64,000 bases of DNA from contig NZ_QOLB01000169.1 of the NCBI RefSeq assembly GCF_003333265.1, positions 32,079 through 96,078 of the forward strand, read 5' to 3'. This document shows, piece by piece, positions 45,669-54,194 of this stretch; position 1 is the first letter of the stretch, and the number at the start of each line of letters is the position of its first letter. This DNA is from Candidatus Halocynthiibacter alkanivorans (GTDB taxonomy: Bacteria > Pseudomonadota > Alphaproteobacteria > Rhodobacterales > Rhodobacteraceae). The position numbers and the translations under genes were made by a program. The notes beneath the pieces are model-generated. The model ran no database searches. It saw only the letters and a program-made list of their open reading frames with translations, and was not told where the DNA came from.

Positions 45669-46565
45669 ATGAAACTCGTTACCTTAAATATTCAGTTCGG
45701 TTTTGGTGCCGACGGAAAATTTGACCTGACCCGGACCGCGGATGCGGTGCGCGGGGCTGATATCATTACGCTGCAAGAAGTCGAACGCCACTGGAAACGC
45801 TCTGACTACAGCGACCAGCCTGCGGAACTGGCCCGTTTGCTGCCGGACTACCATTGGACCTACGCCGCCAATCTTGATCTGGACGCCAGTTATAAAGATG
45901 CGGGCGGCAGTCTGGTTCAGCGCCGGCGTCAGTTTGGCGTGATGGTTCTGTCGCGCTGGCCGATCATTTCCAAAAGAGTTTTCCCACTGCCAAAATTTGG
46001 CGCGGTGGCGCATCACAGCATTCAGACCGGGCTGTTGGAAACGGTGATCGATGTGCCGTCCGGGCCGATCCGGGTCTATACGGTTCACCTCAGCCATCTG
46101 GGCGACGAACTCCGGCAACCGCAGATCGATATGATGCTGGATATTATCGCAAGAGCGCCGGGAGAAGGCGGCGTCTGGTGTGGCACACACCCGGTGGAAG
46201 CTGATGGCTGGACCGAAGGTGGTGTGCCGCCGATGCCATATAAAGCGCTGATCGCAGGCGATTTCAATTTCACCACAAAAATGGCGGGCTATGAGTGCTT
46301 TACCGGACCGCTGAATGAAAACTATGGCCGGTTGACCAGCAGAACCGGATATCGCGACGCCTGGGTGGTGGCGGGCAATGCCGAAGATCAGGGCGTGACG
46401 TTCCCGGCGATCAAAGGCGCGGAAGAGGTCTCCAAACAGGTGTCCTCACGCCTCGACTATTGTTTTGTCAATTCTGGCCTGTGGGACCAGGTCACAGATG
46501 TCCGGATTGACGACGAGTCACCGGCATCAGACCACCTGCCGCTCTGGGTCGAGTTCAATGCATAA
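45669..46565 (+). CDS. Endonuclease/exonuclease/phosphatase-family hydrolase
   Basis: The 298-residue protein has the EEP family motifs in order: N7 in TLNIQF, E37 in LQEVE, LSRWPI, YTVHLSH, IAGDFNF and the C-terminal SDHLPLWV with catalytic Asp-His. The family includes nucleases, sphingomyelinases and inositol-polyphosphate phosphatases, so a phosphodiester or phosphomonoester is the likely target here. The chosen ATG follows AGGAG at twelve bases, slightly long. There is no signal peptide. It lies between the GDPD operon and an inositol monophosphatase-family gene, which favours small-molecule phosphoester breakdown over DNA cleavage. Confidence 0.85.
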   Translation: MKLVTLNIQFGFGADGKFDLTRTADAVRGADIITLQEVERHWKRSDYSDQPAELARLLPDYHWTYAANLDLDASYKDAGGSLVQRRRQFGVMVLSRWPIISKRVFPLPKFGAVAHHSIQTGLLETVIDVPSGPIRVYTVHLSHLGDELRQPQIDMMLDIIARAPGEGGVWCGTHPVEADGWTEGGVPPMPYKALIAGDFNFTTKMAGYECFTGPLNENYGRLTSRTGYRDAWVVAGNAEDQGVTFPAIKGAEEVSKQVSSRLDYCFVNSGLWDQVTDVRIDDESPASDHLPLWVEFNA

Positions 46566-46688
46566 CAGATTGCCGGTGATCTTGCTTCAAAGGCTCGCGC
46601 CTCGGAGTGTCGCGGGCCGCGAACACGCTGGGGCAAGGTCAGAAGACCACAAACATTCAACCAGGACGACTGTCTGGAAGCGGGTGCT

Positions 46689-47495
46689 ATGACGATCAAA
46701 ACCGACCAAACTGATACACTTGCCGCGCGGCTTGAATTTGCCAGCATCCTGGCCCGAAACGTGGGCCTTGAGGCACTGCGCTATTGGAATGAACAAGGTG
46801 CCGACGGGCTGGGCACTGAGACCAAGGGCCTGCAGGATTTCGTGACCAAAGCCGACAAGGCGGCGGAACACACCATCCGGTCTGAATTGGCGCGCCGCTT
46901 CCCGCAAGATGGTTTTATCGGCGAAGAAACCGGCGGCACCACCGGAACCGGCGGATATTGGGTGGTCGATCCGATTGACGGCACCGCCAATTATCTGCGC
47001 GGATTACGGCACTGGGGCGTGTCGATCGCCTATGTGTCTGGCGGTCAGATGCAGCTTGGCCTTGTACATGATTCACCGACCGACCGGCTGTATCACGCAC
47101 AGGCGGGGCAGGGGGCATTTCGCGACGGGCAGCCGATCTCTGTATCGCCGACCAGCGATCCGCACGCAGCGCTGGGCATTCTCGGGGCGTCGCGCCGGCT
47201 GCCGGTCGAGGGGTATCTGCGTCAGATCAAATCGCTTTATGACGCCGGTATCGAGCACCGAAAAATCGGCTCCGCCGCCATTGGCATCATTCGCGTGGCC
47301 GAAGGTACGGTTGATTTCTATTATGAAGGCCACCTGAACAGCTGGGACGCGCTGGCCGCGGTACTGATCACCCGCGAAGCCGGCGGCACGATCCGGCTGC
47401 CTGAAATGGATAAATTTATCGCCCGCGGTGGCGAGGTTTTCTGCGCCACCCCGGCGCTGTCAGATCTGTTGGCCGGAATATTGGCCGCCAAATAG
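46689..47495 (+). CDS. Inositol monophosphatase-family phosphatase
   Basis: The 268-residue protein has the metal-binding motifs of the family: GEET (Glu79/80), WVVDPIDGTANYLRG (Asp94, Asp97, Gly98, Thr99) and SWDALAAVLITREAGG near the C-terminus. Members hydrolyse inositol phosphates, sugar phosphates or histidinol phosphate with Mg2+. Sitting after a GDPD and an EEP hydrolase it could remove the last phosphate from the released headgroup, for example inositol phosphate; this is inference. It is followed after 10 bases by the UroD-like gene. Confidence 0.9.
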   Translation: MTIKTDQTDTLAARLEFASILARNVGLEALRYWNEQGADGLGTETKGLQDFVTKADKAAEHTIRSELARRFPQDGFIGEETGGTTGTGGYWVVDPIDGTANYLRGLRHWGVSIAYVSGGQMQLGLVHDSPTDRLYHAQAGQGAFRDGQPISVSPTSDPHAALGILGASRRLPVEGYLRQIKSLYDAGIEHRKIGSAAIGIIRVAEGTVDFYYEGHLNSWDALAAVLITREAGGTIRLPEMDKFIARGGEVFCATPALSDLLAGILAAK

Positions 47496-47505
47496 GAGAG
47501 ATTGC

Positions 47506-48798
47506 ATGTCAGATGCCATTGCACAGGACTGGGCGCAGGTAACCGGACCAGGAGGGCTGGATCTTCTGCGTCGTTATCTTGACGGCGACCAGACCGCGGC
47601 GCCGGAGTTGACGGCGATCTTTGAGGCGGCGGATGCGGGCCGCTATGACGCGGAGTATGCGGGTGATCCGGACCCGGAAAAAATTCATGTCACCACGTCC
47701 TGTCATCTGATGGTAATGGCGCTGCTCAACCGGCTGACCGGGCTGGACGCTGAGGATTTCTATAAAGGTGACGCGCTGCGCTACGTGCGTACAAATTGTC
47801 TGATACAACGGATGCTGGGGCTGGAACGGCTGACACTTGGCGGCCCGGCTTATGGCTTTGGCGCCGAACTTCTGGGCCAGGTGATGATCTACCCCAGAGA
47901 CCAGGCTCCGGGGTCTGACCCGGAGGTGCCGCTGCTGGATTTTGACAGCTGGCGTGACATGCCGGCCTATGATCCCGATCACCCTGTGGCCCGCGTCATC
48001 CGCGAAAACCTGCAACATATGGCGCGTCTTGGCGGCATTGAGCCCGTTGCCCATATGCCGGCACCCTATTCGCTTGCCGCAGAGATATTTGGCCAGGAAC
48101 CGCTGATTGGTGCGCTGGCGCTTGAGCCGGATTTTGTGCATGAATTCCTCGACCTGATCGTGACGCGGGTGCTGGTACCCTGGTGTGAGGACCTGGTTGC
48201 CAATGTGCCCGATGTCTGGTTGGAGTTTTCGGATGCCAGCGGATCGCCGATGTTCGTCGGGCCGGAGAATTTTCTGAAATTCGTCGTGGATCCGGTGCGC
48301 CGGATAATTGTGGAAAACCCCTGGGGGGACCGGGTGTTTGTCGCCAATTACCGGGGCGATCTGCCCGCAGGGGCACCAAGCCGGGGGCGGCGGAAAAAAA
48401 GCCCGGCTGCGGTATCGTCGATTTCTTTTGACAGTCTGCTGCAAGCAAAAAAGCTGTGTTGCCCGCATTTCCTTATGCGGCTGGAGGCGGACGCGGCGCC
48501 GCTGCAGGACTATATTCGGGCAGCGACCGATCTGGGCATGCCGCTGTATCTGGGCATCGGTGCTGTCCGGCTGGATCGTAATTCAGTGCCCGATCTGGCA
48601 GCGGCCGGAATTGAGCTGCGCCAGGTAGCAAAAGAACGCGCCGGCGTTATCCGCCAGATATCGGACGTATTGCGGGGACAGGAACGGCCAAGACCGGTCC
48701 TGTCCTGGCCCGGTGATATCTACATTGAGGACACCAATGTAGAGACCAGCATTGATCTGATGCAGCAGGTACTGGCCGGGGTGTCGGACATTCGCTGA
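47506..48798 (+). CDS. UroD-like (uroporphyrinogen decarboxylase/methyltransferase superfamily) protein
   Basis: The 430-residue protein resembles the UroD superfamily in its middle part (HMPAPYSLAAEIFGQEPLIGAL, residues about 183-204, and WLEFSDASGSPMFVGPENF at 238-256). Superfamily members are heme-pathway decarboxylases or corrinoid-linked methyltransferases. I see neither the catalytic HemE aspartate context nor the His-x-Cys...Cys zinc motif of MtaA/MtbA-type methyltransferases; cysteines occur at 66, 98, 227, 318 and 319. AGGAG precedes ATG 47506. It ends the phosphoester operon. Function is unknown; a role in catabolism of a modified (for example methylated) headgroup is possible. Confidence 0.7.
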   Translation: MSDAIAQDWAQVTGPGGLDLLRRYLDGDQTAAPELTAIFEAADAGRYDAEYAGDPDPEKIHVTTSCHLMVMALLNRLTGLDAEDFYKGDALRYVRTNCLIQRMLGLERLTLGGPAYGFGAELLGQVMIYPRDQAPGSDPEVPLLDFDSWRDMPAYDPDHPVARVIRENLQHMARLGGIEPVAHMPAPYSLAAEIFGQEPLIGALALEPDFVHEFLDLIVTRVLVPWCEDLVANVPDVWLEFSDASGSPMFVGPENFLKFVVDPVRRIIVENPWGDRVFVANYRGDLPAGAPSRGRRKKSPAAVSSISFDSLLQAKKLCCPHFLMRLEADAAPLQDYIRAATDLGMPLYLGIGAVRLDRNSVPDLAAAGIELRQVAKERAGVIRQISDVLRGQERPRPVLSWPGDIYIEDTNVETSIDLMQQVLAGVSDIR

Positions 48799-48993
48799 GG
48801 GGCGGGCCCGGCTGCCGGGACCTCATTAAAGATCAACGGATCCGGCGCTCCGTTCGCAAAGGTGGCTTTGCTATCGGGCCGGTGGTGCCGGATCAGGTGA
48901 GCAGGCGCTGTGTTCAAAAACTCTGGAATTTTGCATCGGGTGGCGCTGTTTGCAGCGCGTATCACCGTTGCCTTGCGCTGTCCTTTTTTGTCT
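48799..48993. other. Gap between the UroD-like gene and the polysaccharide locus
   Basis: This 195-base stretch separates two convergent transcription units. I see no gene and no clear intrinsic terminator in it. Confidence 0.4.
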
Positions 48994-50325
48994 TCAGGTT
49001 GATTTTCGCACGCTGTCCTGGTCGCCGCGCCCGGTTTTGCGCCCGGTCCCAGGGCCGGAGCACCCAGCGTGCATTTCGCGGGCGTGAATGCCAAGCATCA
49101 CCAGGCCGGGCCAGAGCAGGTAGACCTGAATTTCCAGGTTCTCGCCAAAAGACAGCAGCATGATGGTCATCAGAATGCCAAGCGGCAGGCGGCCGCGCGC
49201 GTGGCGGGTTGCATCCACCAGTGCCAGACCAGTGTTCCACACCAAGGGGATCAGCAGGGCGCAGAACCCGGCGAGCCCTTTGATAAACAACAGCCCGTAC
49301 CAGGTGTGATGCGATCCGATCGGCATGTATTCCACCAGATGAGAGCCGGGCTGAATGGTGCCGTGACCAAACCAGGGCGCCTCGTTTTGCCAGCGCTCTT
49401 CGGCAATGCGCTGCAAGGTGGCGCGCACCCTTGTGCTGTCGGCACGGGCCATTTTGAACGCATACACCCCATCGCCCAAAGCAGTGGCAAGCGTGGTGCC
49501 AAACACGGCCAGCGAGGCAATCAGCGCCGCTCCCACATGCCAGGCCCAGCCGCGCAGCAACAGCGGCATCAGTCGCGGACCCACAGGACAGATGAGCAGC
49601 CCCACCAGCCCCATGCGGGATTTTGAGGCAAAGACCATCAGCATGCCAGCCAGCAGGCCGGCCCCCCTCCAGCCGCGGTGTTTCTCCTCCAGTGCAAACA
49701 AGAACATCATCACCCCGAGCAGGGCGGCAAAGGGCGACCAGGGGGCAAAAAACTGCCAGCGTGGTGTCCAGGTTGCCGGGTCCCAGGTGAACAGGAAGAC
49801 GGTGAAATATTCCGGCCCGGGCCCGCCGACGGCGCGCAGGGGGGAGACAAATATCCGCTCCGGCAATCCCAGAGTGGGTGCCAGCAACATGAGGGGCGCC
49901 AGCGCCAGCGTCCAGGCCCCGACCACACACTGACCGCGCACTAGCAGCGCGCGGCGTACCGGCAGCACCGCACCCGCCAGCGGAAACAACGCCAGCAATG
50001 CCCAGCCCTTGGCCCAGCCGACAGTGGATTTTATGGTCTGGCGCAGGCTCAGATCCCAGTCCACATGGCCGATCAGGAGTACGATCAGCATCAGGATCAT
50101 GCCAAGGATCCAACCGGTGACAACCGGGGGCACAGGGCCTGCAGGGCGTAAGTCAGCGCGGATGGCCGGTCCCAGATAGAGCGCCAGCACCGCCAGGCCG
50201 CCCATCAGCCAGGCCAGCACCGGGCCCACCACATAGAGCGCGCCTATAAAATAGAACGGCCAGGTCCAGATCAGCGCCCGCCACAACATGGTTTCGGCCG
50301 GGTTGCGGGGCGAGAAAGCGCTCAT
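48994..50325 (-). CDS. O-antigen ligase/Wzy-type polysaccharide polymerase-like membrane protein
   Basis: The 443-residue protein has about ten to twelve hydrophobic segments and a large periplasmic loop in the C-terminal half containing GHGTIQPGSHLVEYMPIGSHHTWYGLLF, the pattern of the O-antigen ligase/polymerase family (a conserved H near the loop end before GLLF). It probably polymerises or ligates repeat units at the periplasmic face of the inner membrane. Its start overlaps the stop of the chain-length gene by four bases, a usual polymerase-copolymerase pairing. Confidence 0.82.
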   Translation of the reverse strand: MSAFSPRNPAETMLWRALIWTWPFYFIGALYVVGPVLAWLMGGLAVLALYLGPAIRADLRPAGPVPPVVTGWILGMILMLIVLLIGHVDWDLSLRQTIKSTVGWAKGWALLALFPLAGAVLPVRRALLVRGQCVVGAWTLALAPLMLLAPTLGLPERIFVSPLRAVGGPGPEYFTVFLFTWDPATWTPRWQFFAPWSPFAALLGVMMFLFALEEKHRGWRGAGLLAGMLMVFASKSRMGLVGLLICPVGPRLMPLLLRGWAWHVGAALIASLAVFGTTLATALGDGVYAFKMARADSTRVRATLQRIAEERWQNEAPWFGHGTIQPGSHLVEYMPIGSHHTWYGLLFIKGLAGFCALLIPLVWNTGLALVDATRHARGRLPLGILMTIMLLSFGENLEIQVYLLWPGLVMLGIHAREMHAGCSGPGTGRKTGRGDQDSVRKST

Positions 50326-51800
50326 GGGGCGTCCCGCTCCGGGCGGGCCAGCACGCGGGCGATCAGCGCGCGGCGGACCCAGCCCAGCATCATACCAATC
50401 AGCAGCATCAGAGTTGCGCCACCGCCGGCGGCCAGCGCCAGCTTGCGTTTCGGCGACGAAGGCGCGTCCGGCAGGGACGGGTTTTCCAGCACCTGCACCA
50501 GCGGATATGAGGCGTAAATATCGGATTTGGTGGATTGAGACCGCGCAATGGCGGAGGTAAAGACTGCTTCTGACACCGAAAAATCCCGTTGCAGGTCTTC
50601 GAGCCGCGCTGCTGCCGGAGACAGGATTTTCAGCCGGGTTGTCTCCTCCGTCAGGCGGGCACTCAGCGTTTCGAATTCGCGCCGGACGCCGGCGGCTTCC
50701 GCCTCCATCCGCACCAGTTCGGCCAGCAGGTCTGCCCGGGCTTCAGACGCGGTCAGGTCCAGCTCTGCAAGCGCTTCGGCCGACAATCCGGTCACCAGAC
50801 TCGCTTGTTGCAGCGCCCCCTGGCGGGCGGTCTGATATGCAGAGCCTGCGCGCAGCACCTCGGGGTGGCGCGGCCCGTAATGCGCGCGTGCTTCTGCCAG
50901 TTCAGCGGCATGGGAGGACATTTCCCTGATCAGGGCGGAAAACTCACTGTTCGCGTTCAGGTTCAGCACTGTGGCGGCCAGCTGCGGCGTGGTGCCCAGC
51001 ACCTGTTGCAGGCTGCGCAGGGATTCGGTCTTCTGGTCTAACTCACATTCCAGGATTTCGACGGTGTTGTGCAGGGTGTCATTGGCGGCGACCTGGGCGT
51101 TAAATTGCCCTTTGGACAACAGCCCGGTACTGGCCTGCAGATCGGCAATGTTCTGGCGGGTGGCGGCGACCGAACGTTTGTAATCTTCGATCGCCCCTTT
51201 GCCACCGTCCTCTCTGGTGACCAGCTCGTCCTGACGCAACGTGTCCAGGTCACTGAAAAAGGCGCGCAGCACGGCTTCGGTGCGCGCCTGGGCGGCGCGC
51301 GGGCTGGGGCCGGTCATCTCCACATGGATCAGGCTGGTCTGGTCCACCAGCAGGATCCGCGGCCCATTCAGTGCGGGCCGTTCAATGCCCAGCTCGAGGG
51401 CCGCTGTCACCAATATACGCTCTGCGCCAATCAACCGTTTGTAGGTCTCGGTGGGGCTGACAGAAGGGCTGGTAAATGCGGAGTTGGCGTAGGAGGACGA
51501 CTGACCGATGCCTTCAAGATTGAGCGAAGCAGCGGCACCGGATCCCGGCAGGATCAGGGAGGCCTGACTGGAAAAGCTCAGCGGTGCGGTTTTGAGATAA
51601 CCTATGATCGGGGCCCAGATCATCGCGCTGCCCAGCAGGCCAAAGGCGAGGTAACGCGGCAGGCGGCCCAGGTCGCCGGTCCGGCCCCCCCGGATCAGCC
51701 GGTGCCAGCTCAGTTGACGCAGCGGGGTCCGATAGATTTCCGGCACCCGGGGGCGCGGGCCGGCTGTGGTGGTGTTTCCGCATTTTATGTCACTGGTCAT
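50322..51800 (-). CDS. Wzz/GumC-type polysaccharide chain-length determinant
   Basis: The 492-residue protein has a transmembrane helix at about residues 49-68 (YLAFGLLGSAMIWAPIIGYL) and another near the C-terminus (LALAAGGGATLMLLIGMMLGW), enclosing a long periplasmic region rich in heptad-like coiled coil (ARADLLAELVRMEAEAAGVRREFE) with the SYPLVQVLENPSLPDAPSSPKR segment before the last helix. This is the Wzz/GumC (PCP) layout. No C-terminal tyrosine kinase domain is present. It regulates polymer length together with the polymerase encoded downstream. Confidence 0.88.
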   Translation of the reverse strand: MTSDIKCGNTTTAGPRPRVPEIYRTPLRQLSWHRLIRGGRTGDLGRLPRYLAFGLLGSAMIWAPIIGYLKTAPLSFSSQASLILPGSGAAASLNLEGIGQSSSYANSAFTSPSVSPTETYKRLIGAERILVTAALELGIERPALNGPRILLVDQTSLIHVEMTGPSPRAAQARTEAVLRAFFSDLDTLRQDELVTREDGGKGAIEDYKRSVAATRQNIADLQASTGLLSKGQFNAQVAANDTLHNTVEILECELDQKTESLRSLQQVLGTTPQLAATVLNLNANSEFSALIREMSSHAAELAEARAHYGPRHPEVLRAGSAYQTARQGALQQASLVTGLSAEALAELDLTASEARADLLAELVRMEAEAAGVRREFETLSARLTEETTRLKILSPAAARLEDLQRDFSVSEAVFTSAIARSQSTKSDIYASYPLVQVLENPSLPDAPSSPKRKLALAAGGGATLMLLIGMMLGWVRRALIARVLARPERDAP

Positions 51801-51857
51801 GGGCGCTCCTTTGCCCAGAGCGTGACATGTTGCAGTCCGGAAAACTGCGGCACCGGT

Positions 51858-51868
51858 GGATAGGGTCC
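51858..51868 (-). promoter_or_regulatory. CCCTATCC-type motif, copy a
   Basis: Read toward the chain-length gene this is GGACCCTATCC, 58 bases upstream of its start. A second, opposite CCCTATACC lies at 51887-51895. It is one of five copies of a related motif in the gaps of the polysaccharide locus (others at 52602, 55107, 59342, 63940). Confidence 0.5.
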
Positions 51869-51905
51869 CCGGCTTTACGGGCGCAGCCCTATACCGGCGG
51901 ACAGG

Positions 51906-52520
51906 TCAGAACAGCCCGGCTTCGCGCGCGATCAGCGCCGCCTGGGTGCGGTTTTTCGCGCCGACTTTGCGATAGAGTGTTTTCACATGCAGTTTCACGG
52001 TCGGTTCCTGAATGCCCAGGTCCCGGGCGATCTCCTTGTTGGCCTTGCCCTGGGTCAGCCCGCCGAGAACCTGCAACTCGCGCCGGGTCAGTTTTTCCGC
52101 CAGCGGGTTGGTGACCGGTTCTGGCGGCGCGGTCATAAAGGCGATCGGGGCATATTGCTCGCCCATCGCCATGAATTTGACCGCATTGATCAGCGAGGGC
52201 GCTGAGAGCGTTTTGGGCACAAACCCGGCGGCACCGGCTTCAAGCGCCTGTTCTGCGATCTCACGGGTGGCTTCGCCTGACATCAGCGCCACCCGTTGGC
52301 CACCTTCCATCGCCAGCGCCTGTTTCAGACCGCTGAGCCCGTTCATTCCCGGCATGTTATAATCCAGCAGGATCAGATCATATGTCTCGTCGGCGCGGAT
52401 GCGTGCGCAGGCGTCTTCAAGGTTTGCGGCAGTATGGGTTTCGACCCCGCCTTCTGATTCCAGGTACAATACCAATGTGTCGCGGAGAAGATCGTGATCG
52501 TCGGCAATCAAAACTCTCAT
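51906..52520 (-). CDS. LuxR-type response regulator (receiver plus helix-turn-helix)
   Basis: The 204-residue protein has an N-terminal receiver domain (VLIADDHDLL; phosphoacceptor Asp in ILLDYNMPGMNG; lysine in GFVPKTL) and a C-terminal LuxR/NarL helix-turn-helix (LTRRELQVLGGLTQGKANKEIARDLGIQEPTVKLHVKTLYRKV). It should bind DNA when phosphorylated. ATG 52520 has GAGG six bases upstream; the adjacent ATG 52523 and a GTG at 52532 are alternatives. It sits inside the exopolysaccharide locus, which also encodes a hybrid kinase with an HPt domain, so a phosphorelay between them is likely. Confidence 0.92.
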   Translation of the reverse strand: MRVLIADDHDLLRDTLVLYLESEGGVETHTAANLEDACARIRADETYDLILLDYNMPGMNGLSGLKQALAMEGGQRVALMSGEATREIAEQALEAGAAGFVPKTLSAPSLINAVKFMAMGEQYAPIAFMTAPPEPVTNPLAEKLTRRELQVLGGLTQGKANKEIARDLGIQEPTVKLHVKTLYRKVGAKNRTQAALIAREAGLF

Positions 52521-52765
52521 CATAATCCTCACTTGTTACAATAGCTTCTGTGCCCTGATTGTGCCTGAAGTTGTGCGCAAAGCCAGCACCAATTCGGCGA
52601 GCCCCCTATTCCTAAGCATAGATCCCCCCTCCGGTGGAGCAGGAAACCCCGGCCAGAGGGACAGTTTGGTCCCGAACGCCCCCACGTCCTGTCCGCCCGA
52701 CCGTTTGAGTGAAGCAACGGCGTGAGGCAGCCTGAGACCAGGCGTTTCACATGAGGAGCACAGGG
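52521..52765. promoter_or_regulatory. Divergent promoter region with motif copy b
   Basis: This gap lies between the response regulator (minus) and the sugar-transferase fusion (plus). CCCCCTATTCC at 52602-52612 is the second copy of the motif described at 51858 and reads toward the plus-strand gene. A GC-rich CCCCCTCCGG follows at about 52623-52632. No clear -10/-35 pair stands out. Confidence 0.45.
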
Positions 52766-54160
52766 ATGAAACATACAAATCAAACCCACTTCGAACTGGG
52801 AGCGCCACGAGATTCTGACGCTGGCAGATTTTCTACCCGACACCTGAGCGCACTGGGGTTGCAGCTGGTGGATGCCAGCCCGCAAGCCGCTGTCCGCGCC
52901 CTGCTGACGCCGGGATCAAAAATGGGGTTTTTCATCAATGCCCATTGTTGCAATATCCGCCAGCGTGACTCGTCTTACGCCGCGGCGCTGGAGCGCGCCA
53001 CAATGTTGTTGCCCGATGGTGCGGGCATTGAACTGGCGGCCAGAATGGGCGGCGAGACCCTGAGTTCTAATCTGAACGGCACTGATCTGGTGCCCCGACT
53101 GCTGGTTGAGGCGGCAAAGCGAGGCCTGTCGGTGTTTCTGTTTGGGGCCCGTCCCGGCACCGCCGAAGCCGCCGCAGATGCCCTGATCGCAAAAATCCCC
53201 CATCTGCAGATTGCCGGCACCCGCGACGGTTTTGACGGTGCTGAAGATGCGGATGCGGCGGTCGCTGCAATCAATGCCTCTGGCGCTGATATCTTGCTTG
53301 TGGCGATGGGGGTTCCGCGTCAGGAGCTCTGGCTGGCGCGCCATCAGCACAGGCTTTCCGCGCGGGTGACACTTGCGGTGGGGGCTTTGTTCGATTTTCT
53401 TGCGGGCAACGTCAGCCGCGCGCCGGTGCTGGTGCGCAAAGCCAGGCTGGAATGGGTCTGGCGGCTGGCGCAGGAGCCGCGTCGCCTGGCGCAACGTTAT
53501 TTGATCGGCAATGTCACATTTCTGGCGCGGGCCGCTAAAACCGTGCTGGCACAGAGCTCTGCCAATGCGTTGCAGCGGCGTCTGCTGGATCTGGCGCTGG
53601 CGGGAAGTGCCCTGCTTTTCCTCGCACCCTTGTTGCTGGCGGTGATGGCTTTGATCCGGCTGGAAAGCCCGGGGGCGGTGCTGTTCCGCCAGATCCGCGT
53701 CGGCAAAGATGGCCGCCGCTTTGAAATGCTGAAATTCCGTTCCATGTATCTCGACGCCGAAGCCCGCCGGGCGCAATTGCTCGCCACCTCTGACCGTGCT
53801 GGAATTTGTTTTAAATCCAAAGCGGATCCGCGCATCACCCGGGTCGGGCGCTTTATCCGTCGCTTTTCCATCGATGAACTTCCGCAGATCCTGAATGTCA
53901 TACGGGGCGAGATGTCGATTGTCGGCCCGCGCCCGGCCTTGCCGGAAGAAGCGGCAGCCTACCCACGTCGCGCGCTGGGCCGGCTAGCGGTAAAACCGGG
54001 TATCACCGGCATCTGGCAAGTGTCCGGCCGCGCCGATATTGGCTTTGAAAAAATGATCGACATGGACCTTGCCTATACGAAATCACGCACGCTGCTGCTT
54101 GATTTCATGCTGATCGCGCTGACTGTACGTGCGGTTTTCTCGGGGCGTGGCGCTTATTAA
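52766..54160 (+). CDS. WecG-type glycosyltransferase fused to polyprenyl-phosphate sugar transferase
   Basis: The 464-residue protein has two enzymes in one chain. Residues about 50-220 are a WecG/TagA/CpsF glycosyltransferase (GFFINAHCCNIRQRD; LLPDGAGIELAARM; DILLVAMGVPRQELWLARH). Residues about 260-460 are a bacterial sugar transferase (WcaJ-like): a hydrophobic helix, then VLFRQIRVGKDGRRFEMLKFRSM, SIDELPQILNVIRGEMSIVGPRPALPEE and KPGITGIWQVSGR. The second enzyme would load the first sugar phosphate on undecaprenyl phosphate and the first add the next sugar. A frame-internal ATG five codons into the open frame (52766) is the better start. galU follows. Confidence 0.92.
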   Translation: MKHTNQTHFELGAPRDSDAGRFSTRHLSALGLQLVDASPQAAVRALLTPGSKMGFFINAHCCNIRQRDSSYAAALERATMLLPDGAGIELAARMGGETLSSNLNGTDLVPRLLVEAAKRGLSVFLFGARPGTAEAAADALIAKIPHLQIAGTRDGFDGAEDADAAVAAINASGADILLVAMGVPRQELWLARHQHRLSARVTLAVGALFDFLAGNVSRAPVLVRKARLEWVWRLAQEPRRLAQRYLIGNVTFLARAAKTVLAQSSANALQRRLLDLALAGSALLFLAPLLLAVMALIRLESPGAVLFRQIRVGKDGRRFEMLKFRSMYLDAEARRAQLLATSDRAGICFKSKADPRITRVGRFIRRFSIDELPQILNVIRGEMSIVGPRPALPEEAAAYPRRALGRLAVKPGITGIWQVSGRADIGFEKMIDMDLAYTKSRTLLLDFMLIALTVRAVFSGRGAY

Positions 54161-54194
54161 ACTGCCCCATCCATCTGCTCAAACGGAGATTGAT

